Of a stretch of DNA of 64,000 bases, positions 43,345-53,492 are shown piece by piece (within the stretch, counting starts at the first letter, position 1; every line of letters starts with the position of its first letter). Both the position numbers and the translations under genes were made by a program. A model generated the notes under the pieces. It saw only the letters and a program-made list of their open reading frames with translations. It had not been told where the DNA came from and searched no databases. The stretch covers positions 1 through 64,000 of the forward strand of contig NZ_JAUEPH010000003.1 of assembly GCF_030403435.1 (NCBI RefSeq), read 5' to 3'. The DNA comes from Algoriphagus sediminis. Lineage in GTDB: Bacteria; Bacteroidota; Bacteroidia; Cytophagales; Cyclobacteriaceae.

Positions 43345-44704
43345 CGTCCTTATTGGAAACTACCTCATTGAAGGTTTTTGCCATTATACCCATGTCCAAT
43401 AAAAATGACCAATTATTGATGTAAAAAGAATCCAATCGTACTCGATTCCGAATTTGATAAGGATTTTCAATCTCCCCACGATATCCACGAACTTGAGCCA
43501 ATCCAGTTATTCCAGGTCTGATCTTGTGTCTTGAGTCATATCTTGCCACCTGAGTCTTGAAATCCTGATTCATAGGAACAGTATGCGGGCGTGGCCCCAC
43601 GATAGACATATCCCCCAACAAAACATTGATAAACTGTGGCATTTCATCCAAAGAAGTCCGCCTCAGGAAAGCACCAATTCTTGTCACTCGCGGATCGTTT
43701 TTCGTAGCCTGCTTTTCGTCAGAATAATCGTTTGGAGTCATGGACCGAAACTTCAGACAATTGAAAACAGAGTTGTTTATACCGTTTCTTTTTTGAATGA
43801 AGAAGATAGGGCCTCTAGACTCCCATTTGATTAATATACCCACCAAGGGAATCATCCAGGATAAAACAGCCACAATCATAAACCCACTGAAAAGAATATC
43901 AAAAACTCTTTTCAAAAGGGCATTAAGCGCATTATCAAGCGGAATTTCGTTGACATTGATGACAAAGAAATCACCATATCTAGAAAAAGACAGATTCTTT
44001 TCAAGTTGTAGGCTTCCTCCTGGAATCATCTTCACCTTTATATAATGCTCATCAGCAAAGTCGATAATCTTTTTCACCGTTCGTGAATCCATGTGTTCAT
44101 GAATATAAATAAGATCAAGATCTAAGGCCTCTGCTTGATCAAAGAAAGATTCCACATCTCCCCTCGTTTGATGACATTGAGCCTGATTATCGAAATAGCC
44201 AAGGAAATTAATTCCAAAGTCCTTACGAATTCTAAAAACATCAGCCAGCTTTGGACTGGTTCCGCCCTTTCCAATGATTACGGCATTTCTATAATTATGC
44301 CCATGGGAACGATAATCCTTCAGGACCATGTGCACCCCTACACGGAACATCCCCATGAATAAGGTCATCCCCAGTCCAAAAAGCATAATTGGAATCAGCT
44401 GAAATTGTGGCTTATGAAGCGGAATCCATAAAACGGCCATAGCTCCAATAAACCAGAAAACAGTGATGAGGAGATGCTTTAAGGTAGCTTCGTACTCTTC
44501 GGTTCTTCCAATTTTGTAATCCTTCCTCAGCCCTGAAATCAAAGCCCAAAGAAAAGACAGTGGCAACAAGGCACTTGAGTTTACATTTTCGAAAAGTCCG
44601 AAAGTATTCAATGCCACGCTACATACCCAAAGGGCTAAACCTGATGCCACAAAGTCTGCGACTAAAAAGAGCCAGGGGAAATATGTATCAAACCTTCTTT
44701 TCAT
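43334..44704 (-). CDS. Undecaprenyl-phosphate sugar phosphotransferase (WcaJ-like)
   Basis: 456 residues. N-terminal four membrane helices and a Rossmann-like CoA-binding-type domain ([14 protein letters not shown]), then one helix and the bacterial sugar transferase domain near 265-456: [45 protein letters not shown]. It loads the first sugar phosphate onto undecaprenyl phosphate for exopolysaccharide or capsule synthesis. No other glycosyltransferases are adjacent, so this is a separated initiating enzyme with one coupled methyltransferase. Confidence 0.95.
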   Translation of the reverse strand: MKRRFDTYFPWLFLVADFVASGLALWVCSVALNTFGLFENVNSSALLPLSFLWALISGLRKDYKIGRTEEYEATLKHLLITVFWFIGAMAVLWIPLHKPQFQLIPIMLFGLGMTLFMGMFRVGVHMVLKDYRSHGHNYRNAVIIGKGGTSPKLADVFRIRKDFGINFLGYFDNQAQCHQTRGDVESFFDQAEALDLDLIYIHEHMDSRTVKKIIDFADEHYIKVKMIPGGSLQLEKNLSFSRYGDFFVINVNEIPLDNALNALLKRVFDILFSGFMIVAVLSWMIPLVGILIKWESRGPIFFIQKRNGINNSVFNCLKFRSMTPNDYSDEKQATKNDPRVTRIGAFLRRTSLDEMPQFINVLLGDMSIVGPRPHTVPMNQDFKTQVARYDSRHKIRPGITGLAQVRGYRGEIENPYQIRNRVRLDSFYINNWSFLLDMGIMAKTFNEVVSNKDDAY

Positions 44705-44769
44705 AAAAATTTTTCAGAGGGCGTACGAAAGTTAAGTAAAGCCGCATAAACCGCTCCAAAAATGGAAAG

Positions 44770-45534
44770 TTGTCTTTGGCTGCTAAAATTAAGAAAAGAA
44801 TTCTCAAGCCTAATTACTTTTCAGTTTATTTGTGTGTTCAAAGTGTTTTAAATTTCATGGGTTCCTTTTCTGACCTTTTTAAATCTTCCGACCAGCCGAA
44901 TTCACTGGGTGCAAAATTTCGAGCCAAAAGACTGGAAGATTTTGAGGCCCTTTTCTTTAAAATATTCGATAAAGATCAGAAAATCAGAATCCTAGATGTA
45001 GGAGGAACAGATTATTTTTGGAAAGGCAGCTCCATTATTGATCTACCCAATGTTAGCATCACCCTTCTCAATTTACACTTGGAAGAATCAAGCCACCCTT
45101 CCGTCAAAGCTATAACCGGGGATGCCACCGATATGAGCAATTTCGAAAATGAGCAATTCGATCTGGTTTTTTCTAATTCAGTCATCGAGCATTTATACTC
45201 ATTTGACTCCCAAAAGAAAATGGCGGATGAAGTGATGAGAGTGGGAAAGAGGTATTTTATTCAATCTCCCAATCGATCTTTCCCTATCGAAGCTCACTAT
45301 GCGCTGCCTTTTGCTCAGAAAATGCCTAAATCCTGGGTTTATTTTTTATTGACTAAAACCCGGTTCAGTAGGCTACAAAGATGGGAAGAGAAGGATGCAA
45401 GGCAGTACCTCGATGAAATCCGGCTATTGAGTCAAGATGAAATGAAAACACTTTTCCCAGGAAGCGAACTGTACTTTGAAAAGGTATTTGGGCTGGTAAA
45501 GTCTTTCGCTGCGCATAATCTGCACAAAGCCTAA
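44770..45534 (+). CDS. Class I SAM-dependent methyltransferase
   Basis: 254 residues from a TTG start; an internal ATG at 44857 would shorten it by 29. Motif I RILDVGGTDYFW near 75, acidic residue for SAM in the next strand region, motif for the aspartate-rich step GDATDMSNFENEQFDLVFSNSVIEH near 117. Methyltransferase 11-type fold. Divergent from the WcaJ-like gene across 65 nt, suggesting a shared role in surface glycan synthesis; substrate unknown. Confidence 0.85.
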   Translation: MSLAAKIKKRILKPNYFSVYLCVQSVLNFMGSFSDLFKSSDQPNSLGAKFRAKRLEDFEALFFKIFDKDQKIRILDVGGTDYFWKGSSIIDLPNVSITLLNLHLEESSHPSVKAITGDATDMSNFENEQFDLVFSNSVIEHLYSFDSQKKMADEVMRVGKRYFIQSPNRSFPIEAHYALPFAQKMPKSWVYFLLTKTRFSRLQRWEEKDARQYLDEIRLLSQDEMKTLFPGSELYFEKVFGLVKSFAAHNLHKA

Positions 45535-45538
45535 GCCT

Positions 45539-46687
45539 TCACCTGATTTCTGCCAGGGTCAAGGGCACTTCCATTAATTTTTCTGCCAATTGCTCTCCGA
45601 GGGCTGCTGAATGTTTAAACCCATGGCCAGAACATGCAGAAACCCAAAGCCCATTAAGCGAATCAGGTAAATCCTGTATGACAAAGCGAGAATCATTGGT
45701 GACGGTGTAAAAGCAAACTTCAGATTTCGAGAATTTGCCAGTAAGGCCTCTTAACCTTCCCAACACCTTGCCTTCCCAAAATTCTCTTTGCTCCTCCGGA
45801 CTCACTTCTCTGTTAATTTTATCAGGGTGAACCACATCCACAAAGGACTCTGTTGCCACCTTTATAGATTTCCCATCCAAAGAAGGAAAACCATAGATGA
45901 AATCTTCTGCTTTGGGACCAAAACCCCACATAAAAACGGGATATGTCTCCCAACTAAAATCGGGCTCTACCTCAATCCAATGAAGAATTTGTCGACAAAT
46001 TTTAAAATCACTCTTTCTACTATCAGGTAAAAAATCCTTGATCCAACCACCTGCACTAATTAGAACCTTCTTTGCGAAATACTCCCCTTTGTTTGATTTT
46101 ATCAGGTTTAAACCTTTTGATTCAGAAATGGAGAGTACGGCCTCATGGGTGTTGATTTCTGCTAAATTGGCTTTGGAAAGATCCAAAAAGGACTTAATAC
46201 ACTTTTCTGGAAAGACATAGCCTGCCTGATTTTCAAAGTATGCTTTTCCTGATTCCTCCAGATTGAAATTCGGGTATGACTCCTGAACATCTGCCTGAGT
46301 AAATTTTCGATGAGAAATATTGGCTTTTTTTGCAAAGGACACTGTACGTTCCATAAAACCCTGAGAGCCGTGTTTGTCCCAAGGTACTTTGCCAGAATCC
46401 ATCAAAATACCTCCACAGGGAAAGAAAAAAGATGAGTCGGATTCCTTTTCAATATTCCGCCAAATACGCTGGGAACGCTTTGCCAAATCCACATAATCCT
46501 CTCCCTCCCCGACAGCTAGTCGGGTAATTCTGGTCTCTCCATGTGAAGAACCCATGGTATGGGGAGGATCAAATCGATCTAATCCAAGAACTTTGGCACC
46601 AGAAAGACTCAGGTGATATAGGGCAGAGGACCCTACCGCACCTAGACCTACAACAGCAAAATCATAAATGTTACTCTGGGATTGCAC
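45539..46687 (-). CDS. Monomeric sarcosine/N-methyl-tryptophan oxidase-like flavoprotein
   Basis: 382 residues from a GTG start. FAD-binding Rossmann motif VVGLGAVGSSALYHL near residue 12 and DRFDPPHTMGSSHGETRITR near 37 are typical of monomeric sarcosine oxidase and SolA. The Cys in VSACSGHGFKHS near 344 aligns with the residue that holds FAD covalently. It oxidises an N-methyl amine or imino acid, giving formaldehyde and H2O2. Single gene; exact substrate not certain. Could also act on proline or pipecolate. Confidence 0.92.
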   Translation of the reverse strand: MQSQSNIYDFAVVGLGAVGSSALYHLSLSGAKVLGLDRFDPPHTMGSSHGETRITRLAVGEGEDYVDLAKRSQRIWRNIEKESDSSFFFPCGGILMDSGKVPWDKHGSQGFMERTVSFAKKANISHRKFTQADVQESYPNFNLEESGKAYFENQAGYVFPEKCIKSFLDLSKANLAEINTHEAVLSISESKGLNLIKSNKGEYFAKKVLISAGGWIKDFLPDSRKSDFKICRQILHWIEVEPDFSWETYPVFMWGFGPKAEDFIYGFPSLDGKSIKVATESFVDVVHPDKINREVSPEEQREFWEGKVLGRLRGLTGKFSKSEVCFYTVTNDSRFVIQDLPDSLNGLWVSACSGHGFKHSAALGEQLAEKLMEVPLTLAEIR

Positions 46688-46725
46688 GGGTTAAAATTAA
46701 GTAATCCCTGTGAGTCTATCCGATA

Positions 46726-47313
46726 TTACTTTTTGCCCATTTGAACGTCAATCAGCTCTCGCTTCATTTTACGCTCTCTTTCAAGGGTATTTTTCCTATG
46801 CTGATCAAACTCTTCCTGAACTTCTTCCAGATCTCTTTGCGCTTTTCTGATTTTTTTGAAGCTCCTGGAGTACTGAAGCGAGAAAAACCCTAATGCTAAA
46901 CCAAGAACCGCAACGATGACCCACATCATGCTTGAGTAAACAGATTTGTGAATTCCGATGCCCAGAAAACTGAAATTATCTTTCTCGGATATGGCTTCCT
47001 GCTTTGCTTCTTCGGCACTTTGTAATTGCCCTTCCAAAGAAGTAATCGTGTCCTGTTGAGCAAAAATTTGAGAATTTAATTTGGCAACTTCTTCTCGACC
47101 TACTCTTAAAGAATCGAGGATATTTCCTTTCAGTTGTTCAAAACTAGAACGTCTGATCACCTTGTACTCCTGGTAATTATTAGAAATACCATAGAGATAG
47201 TCGATTTGGCTTTCGATGGTACCTGAATCTAATGAACCAGAGCTTTCTTGTGCAAATACAGGTGATAAATAACTTAAGGATACTAGGGTAATAAATAGGG
47301 TGATAAACTTCAT
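46726..47313 (-). CDS. Secreted coiled-coil protein with one membrane helix
   Basis: 195 residues from the ATG at 47313 (MKFITLF), which gives a proper signal peptide ending near VFAQ; the upstream ATG at 47364 does not. After it, a conserved-looking block SGSLDSGTIESQIDYLYGISNNYQEYKVI, a long coiled coil (50-110), one membrane helix near 120-142, and a second charged coiled coil near 150-195. I recall relatives widely mis-annotated as tRNA methyltransferases; nothing here is enzymatic. Likely a cell-envelope protein. Confidence 0.82.
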   Translation of the reverse strand: MKFITLFITLVSLSYLSPVFAQESSGSLDSGTIESQIDYLYGISNNYQEYKVIRRSSFEQLKGNILDSLRVGREEVAKLNSQIFAQQDTITSLEGQLQSAEEAKQEAISEKDNFSFLGIGIHKSVYSSMMWVIVAVLGLALGFFSLQYSRSFKKIRKAQRDLEEVQEEFDQHRKNTLERERKMKRELIDVQMGKK

Positions 47314-47482
47314 GAATACTTCGAATTTCCTTGCAATTAGACAGGCCGATCTATCAATAAACATGCCTCGTCACAAAAATACGGTCTTTTTTTTGTCTGG
47401 AAAGCCAAATCAATTTCTGATTCCAGCTCAAAAGTTGATTTTCAAGTAATTAAGGGTTAGATTCTGCAAGTGATTTTTTGAT

Positions 47483-50400
47483 ATGAAACTTCGCACTTTT
47501 AAGATTTGGCTCATTTTACTACCCTTGATTCTCCTTCTTGGGGTTATTCTTTTTATACAATCCACAAATAATCAGAAAGAGCTGGAGAGCCAGCTCATGC
47601 GAAGTGTAAATGCCAGCAGAAATGATGCGGTCAGAGCTTTAGACGATTATTATTCCCAGGTGGATAGCTACTTTTTACGGAAAGGGTATTCATTTTTTGA
47701 CACGGATCCGGTCATGAAAACCATGGCCAGCAGACTAGTGGGAATTTTCAAAGCCAGTGACCCTGAATATTCTAACCTGTCTTTCGCAAAGCCAGAAAAA
47801 CCCTCAGAACTTATATTAACCGATGAAGGATTAAAGAAAATTTCATTCGAATTAAGTCTGAATGCATCTCAAGTAAATGACTTTAGTCAACAGGGTTTAA
47901 GAATGAGCTTAGGCGCTAAGAATAACATTTTTCAGGCTGAAGAAAGTCAAGCCTATATGGATTTAAATATTCCATTTGAAGCACTATTCAGAAAACAGGA
48001 AAGTAATCGGCAGTTTGATTTATTGGTAATCACGGACGATTCCGGAAAAATCGTTTATCCAACCACCTCCAAAGGAGTAAGCTTGCTTTCGCCAAAACCT
48101 ATTCTGGATGATTCACTTTCAACCAGAAGTGGTAGTTATATCGAGCAGATAAATTTTTCCAATAGGGAGTACAAGAGTTTTATTGCCCCTCTTAACCTGG
48201 AGAATTTAAATCTCTATGTAGTCGGTATGTTTGAAGAGGGCCAATTCCAAAAAGTTGGTCTACGGGTCAACTTTTTAACACTCGCGATTCTAATTTTTAT
48301 CCTAATAGTTCTACTGTCAAGCATTCCAATTTTAAGCATTCTCAATCTTAGCAAAGGAGATCGATTGTCTCAGGCAAAGGTTATAAACGTCGGTATTTCC
48401 TTGGTTGGTCTAGCTCTCGTAATGGGTTTTGCTTCCTCCTTTTTCAGAAACCTCCCCGTCAGTAGGGACTTTTTGGGGTCAATTGTCAACGATGTAGCGA
48501 TCACTTTTCAAAAAGGAATCACTTCCCAGGCAGCTACCCTTTCGGAAAAAGACGCCAATACGAATTCCATACCAAAATCGGAGATAGTGAATGAATACCT
48601 CCTGATTACGCTGTGCCCAAATGACAACCCCGTCCACTTAATTGAAAAGTTTGTTTTCAATGGAGATAAAATTGACCCTGTTGATTTTAGCCAAGCAGAA
48701 ACCAAGTCCTTCATTGATATCTCTGACAGGGAATATGCGAATTACTATTCTTCTAGTAATGATGAGTCCAAAACTTACTTAGGTGCCCACTATAGTCGAG
48801 GATCGGGAGGATTGGAATCCGTGATTTCAAGCAAGATCAATGATGGATATCTGAAAGCCATTACATTTAATTTCAGTGAAGTTATAAATGCCTTTTATCC
48901 CCAATCCGCTTCGAGTTTAAGCTCTGATTATCGTTTTCTCTTATTCAAAGAGAATGGTAAAATCCTTTTCAAAAGTGAAAAAATTGATATCCCTATCAGC
49001 TATTTGAATGAAGGGCTGAATGAAATAAAATGGACACAGCTCCAATCAATTCTTAGAAGCAACTCTGATTTGAATTTAAATCAGGAGCTTGAAATTGATC
49101 TTTATCTAAATGGTTATCAATACACGGGGATTTTAAAACTAATCGATTCGGAAAAATTTGATGAAAAAGTCTGGATGGTTTTTCTGGTCAATGAAAATTT
49201 AACTCATGTATTTTCCTCACTCACCAGTTTGGAATCTTTCTCTTTTTTAGGGATTTATTTCATTTTTCTATTCGTAATTCTGGTGGTACAGCGTCTGAGC
49301 ATACAGTCCATTTCAGACAAAGGGTTCAAGGTTTTTCTTTATAATTGGCTCAAACCAAGTGATCAAAACAGCTTGAAAATGGTCTATTTGTCCATTACCA
49401 TGCTTTTCCTAGGTTTGGGAATTACCATCATTTTTTATTTGGTGGAAATTAATCACTTAGCATTTGTGACTTTCTGTTGTTTTTGCGCAGTTCTGGTTGC
49501 ATTGTTAAACTACTTAATCAATTTTCTTATTTCTGGTGAAAGCATTCTCACCAAACTGAAATCTGTGGACACTGCTCAAATACCAATTTTCCTCATGGGC
49601 ATTTTATTGGTGTCCCTAAGTTTGTTGGGAGTTACGGTATTCAATGCTCCTTCATGGATTTTCATAGGTTTTTTCCTGATTAACATTGCCTTAGCAGCTT
49701 TATGGACATTGGTACAGAAAAGATGGCAAAAGGGAATCATTTCCGGAACCAGGGTTTTACCCTTTTATCTCGCGATTTGGTTTATAGTCATAGGTTTTTT
49801 ACCCGGCTATATGATACAGTCGAAAGTCCAGCTTTTTGAAGCTGAAATCTGGAAAAATGAGGTAATCGCTAACGAGGAAGATTCGCCTATTCAATTTCAG
49901 GAATATGAAAAATTCCGGAGAAAAATGCTGGGAGGAGTAAGTGATTTATTTGATAGGCAAATACAATCATTCATAGCACCAAATGCCTTCACTTTTGGGG
50001 AAAAGCTTAACCAAGGAATCAAACCCATGCCAAAACTACCTGGAATTGTTGCTGTTCTAGTTGGAATTCTTTTGGCTGCAATCGGTTTTATTTTCTTCAT
50101 TAGGATCATTCAAGACAGCATCTTTTTCCGCTTTGGAAATCAAATGTCGTCACTCGGCTCTATTCCAAAGCATCAACTCTCCTTTTACACTTGCCTGGAT
50201 TCGGATGTATTAGATTCCAAGCTTCAGGATGCTATCATGGTAAATATGCTTGCTGATCCAAATTTGGAAGAATTGAAATCCATTCAGTGGAATAGAACCT
50301 ATTATCTGAAAAACTTTCATACTCAGGAAAACTACGTCAACTCTATTTTCTTAATTCAAGAATTGAAATCTCATATTGTGGCCAAAAACTGTAAGTTGGT

Positions 50401-51061
50401 TATAAGTTCCGGTATGAATTGGAAAGAAATATTTGCTTTGCTCAAGGAGGAAAGGGATCGGGTGGCCTTTTCAGAAGTGTTTTCCGATTTCTACTTTGAC
50501 TTCGCTCCATTAAAACCAGAAAATTCAGAGTCAAATGAGTCCCTCGCCAATGAGAGTTTATTCCAGAAACTCCGAAATCGTAAGTCATTCTATGCAAATA
50601 TCTGGTCAGAATTGAATTTTGAGGAGAAGCTCGCCTGTCATTCATTTGCAGTGGAAGGATTCTTCAACCCTGCACAGCAAGACACACTTTCATCCTTAAA
50701 ACAGAAAGGTGTGGTAATTCCTAAGAAGGAGGACAAGTCTAGTTTGAAATCTGGTAGCAATAGCTGGAGAGAATGGCAATTATTCAGCCCAATGTTTAGA
50801 AAATACATTCTGGTTCATGTTACAGAGGACGAATTGAAAAAATTTAAAAGGTTTGAGAAAAGGCTTGGTAACTCAAACCTTATCCAAATTTCCACCGTTA
50901 GTTTCGTGCTAATATGCTTTGCTCTGATTGGCATCTTCGATAGAAACTTCTTTAATGAAGCCTACGCCTATCTGACTGGTAGTATTGGTTTACTAGGAAG
51001 TTTATATGCCCTCTTGAATCAGGGTCTAGTAGGCCTTAAATTTGGCAAAAGCGAGTCATAA
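47483..51061 (+). CDS. Multi-pass membrane protein with two Cache-like sensor regions and a divergent ATPase-like C-terminus
   Basis: 1192 residues. Helix at 8-26, then a first extracytoplasmic region (27-263) with a Cache-like FDLLVITDDSGKIVYP near 178; helices at 264-288 and 301-321; a second extracytoplasmic region (322-583) with ISDREYANYY near 413 and FLLFKENGKILF near 485, again Cache-like; then seven helices from 584 to 874. The cytosolic part (875-1130) resembles the late half of STAND/NACHT-type ATPases (YYLKNFHTQENYVN, KLVISSGMNWKE, SELNFEEKL) but no Walker A is visible. Two more helices close it. A TPR gene follows after 5 nt. A sensor or envelope-stress function is suggested; no known family recognised. 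Confidence 0.85.
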   Translation: MKLRTFKIWLILLPLILLLGVILFIQSTNNQKELESQLMRSVNASRNDAVRALDDYYSQVDSYFLRKGYSFFDTDPVMKTMASRLVGIFKASDPEYSNLSFAKPEKPSELILTDEGLKKISFELSLNASQVNDFSQQGLRMSLGAKNNIFQAEESQAYMDLNIPFEALFRKQESNRQFDLLVITDDSGKIVYPTTSKGVSLLSPKPILDDSLSTRSGSYIEQINFSNREYKSFIAPLNLENLNLYVVGMFEEGQFQKVGLRVNFLTLAILIFILIVLLSSIPILSILNLSKGDRLSQAKVINVGISLVGLALVMGFASSFFRNLPVSRDFLGSIVNDVAITFQKGITSQAATLSEKDANTNSIPKSEIVNEYLLITLCPNDNPVHLIEKFVFNGDKIDPVDFSQAETKSFIDISDREYANYYSSSNDESKTYLGAHYSRGSGGLESVISSKINDGYLKAITFNFSEVINAFYPQSASSLSSDYRFLLFKENGKILFKSEKIDIPISYLNEGLNEIKWTQLQSILRSNSDLNLNQELEIDLYLNGYQYTGILKLIDSEKFDEKVWMVFLVNENLTHVFSSLTSLESFSFLGIYFIFLFVILVVQRLSIQSISDKGFKVFLYNWLKPSDQNSLKMVYLSITMLFLGLGITIIFYLVEINHLAFVTFCCFCAVLVALLNYLINFLISGESILTKLKSVDTAQIPIFLMGILLVSLSLLGVTVFNAPSWIFIGFFLINIALAALWTLVQKRWQKGIISGTRVLPFYLAIWFIVIGFLPGYMIQSKVQLFEAEIWKNEVIANEEDSPIQFQEYEKFRRKMLGGVSDLFDRQIQSFIAPNAFTFGEKLNQGIKPMPKLPGIVAVLVGILLAAIGFIFFIRIIQDSIFFRFGNQMSSLGSIPKHQLSFYTCLDSDVLDSKLQDAIMVNMLADPNLEELKSIQWNRTYYLKNFHTQENYVNSIFLIQELKSHIVAKNCKLVISSGMNWKEIFALLKEERDRVAFSEVFSDFYFDFAPLKPENSESNESLANESLFQKLRNRKSFYANIWSELNFEEKLACHSFAVEGFFNPAQQDTLSSLKQKGVVIPKKEDKSSLKSGSNSWREWQLFSPMFRKYILVHVTEDELKKFKRFEKRLGNSNLIQISTVSFVLICFALIGIFDRNFFNEAYAYLTGSIGLLGSLYALLNQGLVGLKFGKSES

Positions 51062-51066
51062 CTTTC

Positions 51067-52251
51067 ATGAGAATTCTATTTCTAATCAGTTTCTTTCTAG
51101 TCACTATCTCACTATTTGCGCAGGATAGGAATTCCTATGAACAAGCAGTGGAGGCATTTGATGAAGAGAATTGGGATTTCGCAATTAGTAATCTTAGCGA
51201 ATGGATAAGAGATCATACGGGAGATGCTGACGCTTACCTCCTCAGGGGACAAGCTTACCAGCAGATGGGAGATCTGGTTAAAGCCAATACTGATTTCTCC
51301 ATTGCCATTAATCTTCGGCCAGAGCACGCAGAATCTTATTTTATCAGAGGCAGGACCAGATATCAAATGGAACTTTATGAAAGTTCTATCGAGGACTTTG
51401 CCTCTTTCTTAAAACTTCCTAAGGGAGAGACGAATCAAATTATATTTAGAAAGTCCCCTGGAGAAAGTGGGGTTTCACAAATAATGACTGCTCAAAATGA
51501 GAACCCTGCTGAGGCCTACTATCATATGGGTTTATGCAGCTTTGAGTTGGAGTATTATGAGACCGCAGCCTACTACCACAACCTTGCGATAGAAAACGAC
51601 CCGAGAAACCCGAACTATTATTCTGAAAAAGGAAGGGCACTAGGCAGAATTGGAGAAAATGATTTAGCCATCGAGTCTTTTGAAAAGGCTCTGGAAATAG
51701 ACCCAGCCAATCAACTTGCAACACAAGGACTAAGGGAGGTAAATAATGGGGGTTCTGAGGAACTACTTGCTGAACTGGATAAAACCGTTGAGGAGAATTA
51801 TGCCAACGCCCAAACTTATAAGCAGCGTGGCTTCTACCGGATGAATCATGACAATATTCAAGGTGCCATTGAAGATTTCACAGATGCCTTAAGGCTAGAT
51901 TCTGGTGATCCTGAAACATGGTATTACCGAGGGAGAGCGTTTTCCTCTCTGGAAAACTATAAATCAGCTGAAGAAGATTATTCCAGGTCTCTGGAGATTG
52001 ATGGTCAAAATTATGAGACCTATTTGGCGAGAGGCCAGACTCGATACAAGAAGGGCTTTTTAAATGAAGCCATGGCTGATTTTATCATGGTGGTCACCCT
52101 TGATCCAAGCTTGGCCACAGGCTACTTTCACATGGGAATCACACATCACCGCCTCAAACAAATGGATCTCGCTTGCCAAAACCTTCAAAAAGCAGAAGAA
52201 ATGGGTATGACTCAGGCCTCCGATATCATTGAAAAAATCTGCGGTAATTAA
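51067..52251 (+). CDS. Secreted TPR-repeat protein coupled to the Cache-like membrane protein
   Basis: 394 residues. Signal peptide ends near SLFAQ; about eight TPR units follow, with clear A/G-x-Y...P spacing (for example YLLRGQAYQQMGDLVKA, YYHMGLCSFELEYYETAA, WYYRGRAFSSLENYKSAE). TPRs bind partner proteins; being exported and encoded 5 nt behind the large membrane protein, this one may contact its extracytoplasmic domains. That is inference. Its stop overlaps that of the next convergent gene. Confidence 0.9.
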   Translation: MRILFLISFFLVTISLFAQDRNSYEQAVEAFDEENWDFAISNLSEWIRDHTGDADAYLLRGQAYQQMGDLVKANTDFSIAINLRPEHAESYFIRGRTRYQMELYESSIEDFASFLKLPKGETNQIIFRKSPGESGVSQIMTAQNENPAEAYYHMGLCSFELEYYETAAYYHNLAIENDPRNPNYYSEKGRALGRIGENDLAIESFEKALEIDPANQLATQGLREVNNGGSEELLAELDKTVEENYANAQTYKQRGFYRMNHDNIQGAIEDFTDALRLDSGDPETWYYRGRAFSSLENYKSAEEDYSRSLEIDGQNYETYLARGQTRYKKGFLNEAMADFIMVVTLDPSLATGYFHMGITHHRLKQMDLACQNLQKAEEMGMTQASDIIEKICGN

Positions 52252-53474
52252 AGCAGTTTGGTAGTTTCTACCTGTGAGGCAATCCATGCCGGACGAAACG
52301 AAGCAAGATAAGTGATTCCCAAGACAGCTAGAGATATCCATAAAAAGTCGAGCCAAACGACTTTCACCGGATAGGATTCCACCACGGCAGAAGCGATTCC
52401 CAAGGAAACCAACCCAAAAGTTTCCTGAAGTAAACACACCAGATAACCAAGCACCAGGCCGATCAGGGCTCCACTCAAGGCAATTAATGCTCCTTGCTTG
52501 ATAAAAATATTTCTTACCAGTTTTTCTGATGCACCCATGGCTTTCAAAACAGCAATATCCTTTTTCTTCTCTATGGCCAGCATACTTAGGGAAAAGAAAA
52601 TGTTGAAAGAGGCTATTCCCAGAATAAAAGTTAAGGTGAGGAAAACGAAGAGCTTTTCAAGCTTCACTGTACGAATTAAAGCGGCATGTTGCTCATCAGC
52701 ATTCTTGACAGAAAATTCAGGTCCTAGAAAGCCTTTGAGCCTTTTTTGAACTTCATCTATGCTTTGCCCCTCCTCGACTTTGACCTCTAAGGCTGTTCTC
52801 TTATTTCCATAACTCAATAGTTCTTCAGTGAACTTTAATGGTGCTATCACATATTCATCATCGAATTGCCTTTCAATACTGAAATATGCTCTAGGCTCAA
52901 GATACCCTGTCCCATACATTTGATTCGGATCCAGCGTAGCCGCACTTCTTGGAGCCTTAGGATAATACACTTTAAGAGGAGTATTTACATTCTCGAGGTT
53001 TACCGATAGAAAAAACCCTACACCCCTCCCTAGAATTGCCCCTGGTCGAATATCGGTTCCCAAAGTGGTATCTCCCCAGAAATATCCATTGGCGAATCTG
53101 CCTTGGTCGAGAAAGTTTTCGGATACTCCTTTGATTCTAGCCACTAACTGATTCCCCTGATACTCAAAAAGTGCATTGTCCTCAATGACTTCCGTAAGAA
53201 CCAAAACCCCTTCTAGTTTTTTGATTTCCTCAAGCCATTCGTCGTTCACCTCAAAACTTTTACCTTCTGCTGCTTCTATTTTTAGCTCTGCATCAAAACT
53301 TGCAAAAAGACTTCTGATCAGATCTTCCAGTCCATTAAAAACCGACATCACTATGACCAGGGCCATAGTCCCTACAGCCACGCCAATCATTGAAATGACC
53401 GAAAGTACAGTGATGAAATTTTTACTCTTTTTACTTCGAAAGTAACGGGTCGCTATGAATGAGCTGAAGTTCAA
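52248..53474 (-). CDS. FtsX-like ABC transporter permease (LolC/E type)
   Basis: 408 residues from a TTG start (MNFSSFIATRYF, the family N-terminus). N-terminal helix with MIGVAVGTMALVIVMSVFNGLEDLI, a periplasmic domain of about 220 residues, then three helices, the first in LTLTFILGIASFNIFFSLSML and the cytosolic coupling region KKKDIAVLKAMGAS. LolC/E permeases release lipoproteins from the inner membrane with LolD; no LolD gene is next to it here. Confidence 0.92.
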   Translation of the reverse strand: MNFSSFIATRYFRSKKSKNFITVLSVISMIGVAVGTMALVIVMSVFNGLEDLIRSLFASFDAELKIEAAEGKSFEVNDEWLEEIKKLEGVLVLTEVIEDNALFEYQGNQLVARIKGVSENFLDQGRFANGYFWGDTTLGTDIRPGAILGRGVGFFLSVNLENVNTPLKVYYPKAPRSAATLDPNQMYGTGYLEPRAYFSIERQFDDEYVIAPLKFTEELLSYGNKRTALEVKVEEGQSIDEVQKRLKGFLGPEFSVKNADEQHAALIRTVKLEKLFVFLTLTFILGIASFNIFFSLSMLAIEKKKDIAVLKAMGASEKLVRNIFIKQGALIALSGALIGLVLGYLVCLLQETFGLVSLGIASAVVESYPVKVVWLDFLWISLAVLGITYLASFRPAWIASQVETTKLL

Positions 53475-53492
53475 ATTTTGGGCAGCACAAAT

